From: Methylobacterium mesophilicum SR1.6/6
GTDB taxonomy: Bacteria; Pseudomonadota; Alphaproteobacteria; Rhizobiales; Beijerinckiaceae
Length of the DNA: 64,000 nucleotides
NCBI RefSeq assembly: GCF_000364445.2
Contig: NZ_CP043538.1
Coordinates: 1,681,612-1,745,611, forward strand
Direction of reading: 5' to 3'
The notes under the pieces were generated by a model. The model ran no database searches and was not told the DNA's origin. It saw only the letters and a program-made list of their open reading frames with translations. This document shows positions 58,764 through 64,000 of this stretch, in pieces; position 1 is the first letter of the stretch, and each line of letters begins with the position of its first letter. The position numbers and the translations under genes were made by a program.

Positions 58764-60302
58764 ATGAGGGGTAGCTTCCGGCAGTCGATGGCCTGGCTGC
58801 ATGCCTGGTCGGGCCTGGTGGTCGGCTGGGTGCTGTTCGCGGTCTTCGTCACCGGGACGGCGAGCTACTATCGAACCAACATCTCGCGCTGGATGCGGCC
58901 TGAACTCGCGGCCACCGTTGAGCCCAGTCCGGACGCGCTAGCCCAGGCCGCCGAACTCGGCGCCCGCTACCTCGCGGAGCACGCCGGCGATGCGACCGGC
59001 TGGTCGATCGGCATGCCGCGACCGGACTTCCCCGTAATCGAGCTGTACTGGCGCTCCCGTCCCGGCCCGCCGACAGGACATGCCCTCCTGGATCCCGTGA
59101 CCGGTGCGCCGGCACCAGTGCGCGAGACGCGCGGGGGCGACTTCCTCTACCGCTTCCACTTCGAGCTGAGCTTGCCGCCCCTGTGGGGGCGCTGGCTAGT
59201 TGGCGCCTGCGCGATGATCATGCTCGCGGCGTTGATCTCGGGGATCGTCACCCATCGCCGCATCTTCAAAGATTTCTTCACATTCCGAAACTGCGCAACA
59301 CAGCGCGGATGGTTGGACGCGCACAACCTTGCGGGCGTGCTGGCGTTGCCGTTCCACCTCATGATCACCTACAGCGGACTGGTGACGCTGGCCCTCCTGT
59401 ACATGCCCTGGGGCGTGACCACAGCGTATCGCGGCGACACACAGCGCTACTTCGCAGAGTCGGGGCAGATCCTACCGCCTCAGGACGCCGCCGGCCGCCT
59501 GGCCGCACTTCCTCCGCTCGGGCCGATTGTCCGGCGGGTCGTGGCAGAGACGCCGCAACCTCTAGATCGGGTCACCGTCACCCACCCACGCGATGCGAAT
59601 GCGACGGTGCTGGCAATCTTCGAGGAGCCCCATGGACTGGCTCACCTCCATCCACAGGTCAGCATCGAGGCCGCGACCGGCACGGTCCGCGCGCGAACCG
59701 TCGCGGCAAAACCCGCGACGCGGACCCATGCCGTAATGGTTGGGCTCCACGAGGCGCACTTCGCCGATGCACTGCTGCGCGCGCTCTTCTTCCTATCGGG
59801 TCTTCTGGGCTGCGCCACGGTTGCCACCGGCCTTATCCTCTGGGTCGTGGCGCGGGCGCCGAAAACTCATGGCGCGCGTTCCCCGGGCATCCGCGTAGTT
59901 GAGGCGCTGAACGTTGGCACGATCGTCGGGCTGCCGGCTGCAATCGCTTGCTATTTCCTCGCCAACCGCCTCCTGCCGACCGATATCGTGGGGCGGGCGA
60001 GTTGGGAGGTCAGGCTGTTCTTTGCGGGGTGGATCGTGATCGCGTTCGCGGCCCTGCTGCGGCCACGGGCGCGCCGATGGCACGAAGCGCTCACCTGTGC
60101 GGCGGCCCTCTACTTCGCCATACCGACGGTCGACATCCTGTCTCGCGGGTGGGCCGCGATCACGGGTGATGCGGTATTCCTCGGGTTCGACGCCGCGATG
60201 CTCGGGACCGCTGCGATCTTTGCACTGGTGGCCTATCGTACAGCCGGCCACTTGACCTTATCGGGGTCGCGTATCGTCCAACAGGCGCCATCAACCTCGT
60301 GA
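58764..60302 (+). CDS. PepSY-associated membrane protein (iron-regulated, reductase-like)
   Basis: 512 residues. The N-terminal helix FRQSMAWLHAWSGLVVGWVL FAVFVTG with the HAWSG signature, a periplasmic PepSY-like domain (YRFHFELSLPPLWGRWLVGA), then further helices IMLAALISGIVTHRRIFKDF, CATQRGWLDAHNLAGVLALP FHLMITYSGL and LFFLSGLLGCATVATGLILW, followed by four more hydrophobic segments at the C-terminus. His residues within helices (HAWSG, THRRIF, DAHNLAG, LPFHLM) may ligate heme as in ferric-siderophore reductases of this family. It starts 28 nt after the receptor stop, so release of iron from the siderophore is a sensible role. Confidence 0.85.
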   Translation: MRGSFRQSMAWLHAWSGLVVGWVLFAVFVTGTASYYRTNISRWMRPELAATVEPSPDALAQAAELGARYLAEHAGDATGWSIGMPRPDFPVIELYWRSRPGPPTGHALLDPVTGAPAPVRETRGGDFLYRFHFELSLPPLWGRWLVGACAMIMLAALISGIVTHRRIFKDFFTFRNCATQRGWLDAHNLAGVLALPFHLMITYSGLVTLALLYMPWGVTTAYRGDTQRYFAESGQILPPQDAAGRLAALPPLGPIVRRVVAETPQPLDRVTVTHPRDANATVLAIFEEPHGLAHLHPQVSIEAATGTVRARTVAAKPATRTHAVMVGLHEAHFADALLRALFFLSGLLGCATVATGLILWVVARAPKTHGARSPGIRVVEALNVGTIVGLPAAIACYFLANRLLPTDIVGRASWEVRLFFAGWIVIAFAALLRPRARRWHEALTCAAALYFAIPTVDILSRGWAAITGDAVFLGFDAAMLGTAAIFALVAYRTAGHLTLSGSRIVQQAPSTS

Positions 60303-60401
60303 ATGTCGGGGCTCTGTGCCCTTTTCCGAAGTAACGTGAGGCATCTCGCTCGAATTGCCGCCAACTGTCCGCATGACCCACGGAATCTGAAAGTCTTTTT
60401 C

Positions 60402-61193
60402 ATGGACAACGGATCGACGTTCATTCAGGCCTTCACGATTCTGTTCCGGGAGGGCCTGGAAGCACTGCTGGTGATCGCTGCTTTGGCTGCCTTCATGAGG
60501 CGCGCTAATGCCTCTCACCAGATCGCCCCGATCTATGTCGGCGCCGGAGCCGCGGCGCTGGCCAGTCTCGGCATGGCATGGATGTTCGAGACCTACTACG
60601 ACGGCAACCACAACGATCTGATTGAGGCCGGTGTCATGCTGCTGGCTGCCGCTATGATGTTCTACATGAGCGGCTGGTTGTTCCTGCGGCAGGATCCGAA
60701 GGCCTGGCAGGCCGATCTCAACCGTTTGGCTGAGCAAGCGCTCGGGGCTGGGACCGTGCTGTCGCTAGCCGGCATCGCTTTCCTGGCGGTATTCCGCGAG
60801 GGTGCGGAGACCGTGCTGTTCCTGCACGCCCTGGCCAGGACCGCCAGCGGCTGGGATGGATCGCTCTTCAGCGGCCTCGGCGCTGCGGCGCTCGCCCTGG
60901 TGGTCGTCTTCTTAGCGATGCAGTGGCTGGCGATGCAGTTGCCGCTGCGGCCGATCTTCGTGCTGACCTCGGCGTTCCTATTCCTGATGGGTCTGAAGCT
61001 CGTCGGGGCCGCGATCCAGGAGTTCCAGGAGCAGACACTGATGTCCGTGCACGATGACGGCGTGCCGGCCATCGTCGCAGACCTCAGCTTCAACGGCAGC
61101 TGGGAGGCCCTTGGTGTCCAAGGTGCTCTCGTTCTGATGGCGATCGCCGGCTTGCTCTTCCTCCAGAGCCGTAGAGCTGAGTTGGCGAACTGA
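60402..61193 (+). CDS. FTR1-family high-affinity iron permease
   Basis: 263 residues from ATG 60402; the frame is open from ATG 60303, which touches the previous stop, but only the inner start gives the family N-terminus (DNGSTFIQAFTILFREGLEA). Two REGLE-type iron-binding motifs are present: LFREGLEALLVIAALAAFMR and AVFREGAETVLFLHALARTA. About seven transmembrane helices, ending SWEALGVQGALVLMAIAGLL. FTR1/EfeU permeases take up ferrous or ferric iron. As the last gene of the iron module it would import iron released by the receptor/reductase pair. The weak ribosome site at 60402 leaves the start a little uncertain. Confidence 0.87.
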   Translation: MDNGSTFIQAFTILFREGLEALLVIAALAAFMRRANASHQIAPIYVGAGAAALASLGMAWMFETYYDGNHNDLIEAGVMLLAAAMMFYMSGWLFLRQDPKAWQADLNRLAEQALGAGTVLSLAGIAFLAVFREGAETVLFLHALARTASGWDGSLFSGLGAAALALVVVFLAMQWLAMQLPLRPIFVLTSAFLFLMGLKLVGAAIQEFQEQTLMSVHDDGVPAIVADLSFNGSWEALGVQGALVLMAIAGLLFLQSRRAELAN

Positions 61194-61640
61194 GCTAACT
61201 CAGCTGTATCACGTTTAAAGATCTTCAGACGAGATACAAAGGTGCAACGCTACTTGTCCCTTGCTCAGCTTGTCTGGGTAGCATTGGGTATCGGCAGAAT
61301 GACCGCGTTGGCCGGGAGCCGAATGTCCGCTTTGCCGCTCCGCCAGCTTTCAAGCAGACCAGCCGCTTTCGGCCAGCTTACGTCCCGCTGAATCGACATT
61401 GCGCGCAGAACCGGACGTTCCGCCTTGCGCCCATCTCGGCCGCTCAGCCGCCTCTCGCGGCTTCTCCGAAGCGGACGCTTCGGCAGTTCAGCTTGTGAGT
61501 CTCAGTTGCGCCACAACCAGACCTCGGCTCATAGCCTGAAAGCGGACCTTCGTCGTCGAGGAACTGATAGCTTCGTATCGGCCTTCCCCTGGCCCTCTCT
61601 AAATGTGCTTACTGGCAGTTCGTTGGTGCCGAATCGCCGC
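61194..61640. other. Intergenic region with repeat units
   Basis: About 450 bases between the convergent FTR1 and hydrolase genes. No gene. It holds dispersed repeat copy A (61406-61476) and further related scraps: GCCGAATGTCCGCTTTGCCG near 61319, and GAAAGCGGACCTTCGTC near 61537. Confidence 0.5.
61406..61476 (+). repeat. Dispersed intergenic repeat, copy A
   Basis: Core CAGAACCGGACGTTCCGCCT then TGCGCCCAT (61406-61434), and a GAAGCGGACG box whose AAGCGGAC starts 35 nt after the core (61469). Reference copy for the alignment with copies B, C and D. Confidence 0.65.
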
Positions 61641-62606
61641 TCAAGGTTGCAGCACCGTACGCACGAACTCGACGACCGCATCCCGTGCCGCAGCCGTCGC
61701 GGTTGGGTTGTGCCCGACATGGGCTCCCGTCGCCACGCAAGCATCCGCATCGAGCTTGTAGGGTTTGCCTGTCACGGCATTGTCGATCGTGCCATCGGCG
61801 CCCTCCGTCAGCCTGCAATTGCGGGTGCTCTGCGCCTTCGGCACCTCGACCAGCGGCGGGCTGGTCGGCGTGTCGAAGCTGTGCTGCGCATCCAGGTACT
61901 CCGTCAGCGTGATATCCGCCCCGGCCGCCTTCAGCCGGGCCACGAAGTCCCGGCACGGCACCACGCTCACGTAGTCGTCGCTGATGCCGTGGAATAGACG
62001 GATCGGTGCCGGACCAACCTTGGTGTCGTCGCGATAGGTCACGTTGCAGGGGGTGTAGAAGCCGATATGGGCGGCGAAGCGGTTCGTGCCCCCATAGGTC
62101 GTGCGGAAGCGCTCCGTGGCCGAGTACACGGCCGCGACTGCACCTTTTGAGAAGCCCATGATCGCAATGCGATCGGCCCTGACCCGCGGGTGCGCTGCGA
62201 GTACGTCGAGTGCCCGGTAGGCATCGACCATCATGGCCAAAGAGTTGAGCTGCTCCTGATTCTCGATGGTGCTGACGATGCCCCGGCCCGTGAACGTGTC
62301 GAGGATGAACGCGCCCACCCCAGCTTCGTTGAGGGTGCGCGCCCAGGCGTCCGGACCGGCGCTGATTCCGCCTGAGCCGTGGACGAGGATCACGACGGGC
62401 ACCTTCTGCGGGGCGCCGACCGGAAGCCGGAGTTCGCCACCGAGAACGACTTCGCGCCCAGGCGCGTCAGCACGTAGGAACTCCTCGCCGGTGAGGGTTC
62501 GGCTCTTGACGGCGTGGATCTCTATGCGACCAGGAAGTGGCGATCCGGCCTGTGCAGCAGGCGTCAAGGTCACGAGAGCCAGTAGCGTGGCGATCGAAAC
62601 GCGCAT
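61641..62606 (-). CDS. Exported dienelactone hydrolase-family protein
   Basis: 321 residues from ATG 62606 (GGGAGG just upstream); the frame is open to 62759 but the signal peptide RVSIATLLALVTLTPAAQAG begins here. Landmarks of the DLH/alpha-beta hydrolase fold: VPVVILVHGSGGISAGPDAW, nucleophile elbow IAIMGFSKGAVAAVYSATER, APIRLFHGISDDYVSVVPCR with the acid Asp, and catalytic His in YLDAQHSFDTPTS. The Ser elbow GFSKG argues for an esterase and against a true dienelactone hydrolase (which uses Cys). Two extra Cys near the C-terminus (RNCRLTEG, ADACVATGAH) may form a disulfide in the periplasm. Substrate unknown. Confidence 0.83.
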   Translation of the reverse strand: MRVSIATLLALVTLTPAAQAGSPLPGRIEIHAVKSRTLTGEEFLRADAPGREVVLGGELRLPVGAPQKVPVVILVHGSGGISAGPDAWARTLNEAGVGAFILDTFTGRGIVSTIENQEQLNSLAMMVDAYRALDVLAAHPRVRADRIAIMGFSKGAVAAVYSATERFRTTYGGTNRFAAHIGFYTPCNVTYRDDTKVGPAPIRLFHGISDDYVSVVPCRDFVARLKAAGADITLTEYLDAQHSFDTPTSPPLVEVPKAQSTRNCRLTEGADGTIDNAVTGKPYKLDADACVATGAHVGHNPTATAAARDAVVEFVRTVLQP

Positions 62607-62958
62607 CGAGCCTCCCATAACCGTATTCCTGACCAGCTTGGCGCGAACCATGTCGGCGTCAACAAGGCGGGGCTGCGTAGACGTGCCATGCACCTTTGAT
62701 TGTACGCGATGCGCGTGGACCGGCTCGGCGCTGAGGAGCGGATGATGAACTCGACTCACGTCGTATCAGTGCGGCCGCATCACCGAAGTTGATCGCCATG
62801 GGCGGCGTGGAGGCACGGCGTTCCATGAGTCCAGCCGATGCCGGTCGGAAGCCCGAAGCGCCACCGCGGCTATAACCGACCGTCTCGACTCAGCTCGGAT
62901 CTCATCGACCGGGCAACGCATAGAAATCTCGCTTGACAGCGACTTCAAAGCAGACTGT
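62607..62958. other. Intergenic region, no gene recognised
   Basis: About 350 bases between the divergent hydrolase and regulator genes. No coding frame with support. The palindrome at its right border is listed separately. Confidence 0.4.
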
Positions 62959-62980
62959 AATTTCTGTCATGACAGAAATT
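62959..62980. promoter_or_regulatory. Perfect palindrome over the regulator start codon
   Basis: AATTTCTGTCA followed at once by TGACAGAAATT, 22 bp, no mismatch. The start codon ATG 62969-62971 lies at its exact centre. A bound dimeric MarR/GbsR-type protein here would block its own transcription or initiation, so this is a strong candidate auto-operator. Confidence 0.75.
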
Positions 62981-63526
62981 TCAGATAGATCGAATATTCT
63001 TCCCACCGCGGTCGAGCGCTTCGTGCTGCACTGGGGCGATCTGGGCGGTCAGTGGGGCGTCAACCGCTCGGTCGCGCAGATCCACGCGCTGCTCTACCTG
63101 TCCGAGCGACCGCTCACCGCCGAGGATATCGCCGGAACGCTCGGCATCGCGCGCTCGAACGTCTCAACCTCGCTGCGGGAGCTGCTCGGCTGGAACCTGA
63201 TCCGCCGCGTCCCGGTGATGGGTGAGCGCCGCGACCACTATGTCGCCGAGACCGACCTCTGGGAGATGGTCACGCGCATCGCCGCCGGCCGCAAGGAACG
63301 CGAGATTGATCCCGCCATCGCGGCCCTGCGCGCCTGCGTCGCCGAGGCAGATGCCGATCCGGCTCTTGGGGCGGTCGCCAAGCGGCGCCTGCGCGCGATG
63401 CTCGATTTTACCGAGACGATGGAGCGCTGGTACGGCCAGATGCTCAACGTGCCCCGGGGCACCCTGGCCAAGCTGATCCGGCTGGGCGGCCGGATCGTGA
63501 AGTTCCTGCCTGCCAAGACCGAATGA
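62969..63526 (+). CDS. GbsR/MarR-family transcriptional regulator
   Basis: 185 residues from ATG 62969; an in-frame ATG at 62933 would place the palindrome inside the gene. The winged helix reads RSVAQIHALLYLSERPLTAE, DIAGTLGIARSNVSTSLREL LGWNLIRRVPVMGERRDHYV, and the C-terminal dimerisation helices include EIDPAIAALRACVAEADADP and RLRAMLDFTETMERWYGQML. GbsR-type regulators (MarR superfamily) control osmoprotectant or membrane-related genes and usually repress themselves. The following DUF4166-type gene starts 48 nt later and is probably its target and operon partner. Confidence 0.87.
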   Translation: MTEISDRSNILPTAVERFVLHWGDLGGQWGVNRSVAQIHALLYLSERPLTAEDIAGTLGIARSNVSTSLRELLGWNLIRRVPVMGERRDHYVAETDLWEMVTRIAAGRKEREIDPAIAALRACVAEADADPALGAVAKRRLRAMLDFTETMERWYGQMLNVPRGTLAKLIRLGGRIVKFLPAKTE

Positions 63527-63574
63527 CGATCTGAAGATCGTGACCAGAGAGCCGTGAAGATCGGGGAGGCCCAG

Positions 63575-64000
63575 GTGACCGCGAGGGACGGCGTCCGTCG
63601 AGCCGATGCAGAACCATCGCGTGAACTCCGCCCCGCGCGGCCGCTGGACGGAGCGGGCGACCTCCTCGACCTGCGCTTCCGGGCGCTTATCCCGGAGCAC
63701 GACTGGGCGAGCCTGTCGCCGGCGGTGCGACACCGTTTCGGCAAGCGGCTCGCGCAGGGAGCGAGCGCGGTCTATGTCGGCCACATCGTCGCGATGCACG
63801 TCAGCCGCCTCGGCTGGCTCGTGGCGCAGGCCACGCGCCTTGTCGGCAGCCCGCTGCCTCTGGAACGCGAGACCGGCCGTGCCGGCGTGGTCACCGTCAC
63901 CGAGGACCCGGACGGCGGCGGTCAGATCTGGACGCGGCTGTACGCCCGCGCCACCGGCTTTCCGCAGGTGATCCACTCGGCCAAGCGCTTCGCCGGTCCC
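63575..64000 (+). CDS. DUF4166-type protein, 5' part only
   Basis: The frame runs from GTG 63575 (GGGGAGG 5-6 nt upstream) to the window edge, about 142 residues. It has the DUF4166 pattern: LDLRFRALIPEHDWASLSPA, VRHRFGKRLAQGASAVYVGH, MHVSRLGWLVAQATRLVGSP LPL, VVTVTEDPDGGGQIWTRLYA RATGFPQVIHSAKRFAGP. In many genomes this domain is fused to or next to a saccharopine-dehydrogenase-like or SDR domain and to regulators of the MarR type; its own biochemical role is unknown. The remainder lies outside. Confidence 0.78.
   Translation, partial: MTARDGVRRADAEPSRELRPARPLDGAGDLLDLRFRALIPEHDWASLSPAVRHRFGKRLAQGASAVYVGHIVAMHVSRLGWLVAQATRLVGSPLPLERETGRAGVVTVTEDPDGGGQIWTRLYARATGFPQVIHSAKRFAGP

Overview
The window is high-GC alphaproteobacterial DNA. 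The gene content (lanthipterin-free but rich in molybdenum hydroxylase, Sox, TonB/ABC metal uptake, api92-like and IS66/IS5/IS630 remnants) and codon bias look most like Methylobacterium or a close Hyphomicrobiales relative; this is inferred from protein character only. No rRNA, tRNA or CRISPR array was recognised.

Layout. 1-1700 (+): end of a RidA-like gene, a MOSC protein and a phthalate/vanillate-type oxygenase reductase. 2359-3534 (+): exported beta-propeller protein. 3548-9846 (-): one tightly coupled operon running iorA-like, iorB-like (molybdenum hydroxylase), cytochrome c, FCSD-type flavoprotein, soxX, soxY, soxZ, soxA; soxB and soxCD are absent and the SoxY tail is atypical. 10558-19093: quinone oxidoreductase and an isocitrate-lyase-superfamily enzyme on the minus strand, divergent from a GntR regulator, then a substrate-binding protein, a frameshifted prpF, an aldehyde dehydrogenase and a tricarballylate-dehydrogenase-like flavoprotein: apparently a carboxylic-acid catabolic locus. 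19736-20962: stand-alone restriction-endonuclease-like gene. 21416-28723: GntR regulator divergent from a TauD-type dioxygenase, DctA-type symporter, M19 dipeptidase, NMT1-type binding protein, DadA-like dehydrogenase and a truncated ABC permease that abuts a broken IS630 transposase.

29290-42020 is an accessory island, visibly more AT-rich at its start. It holds an HTH replication-type protein divergent from an XRE regulator, an IS5 element inserted at codon 4 of a coiled-coil gene, an excisionase-like HTH protein, an IS66 element scrambled with other IS scraps, a pair of small acidic paralogues, a P-loop helicase-like ATPase, a very structured non-coding stretch (about 39000-39250), and two large api92/YubB-like paralogues.

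42605-48157 is a stress-type cluster: divergent catalase-like paralogues, DJ-1/PfpI protein, epoxide-hydrolase-like enzyme, a frameshifted SDR and MsrA. 48725-54877 (-) is a cobalamin uptake operon (btuB, btuF, btuC, btuD plus two less known genes) under a clear cobalamin riboswitch at 55010-55191. 55425-61193 (+) is an iron module: AraC regulator, TonB siderophore receptor, PepSY membrane protein and FTR1 permease. 61641-64000: dienelactone-hydrolase-like enzyme, GbsR/MarR regulator with a perfect palindrome centred on its start codon, and a DUF4166-type gene cut by the window end.

A dispersed intergenic repeat (conserved 29-nt core, then an AAGCGGAC box 34-35 nt later) occurs at least four times in otherwise empty gaps.
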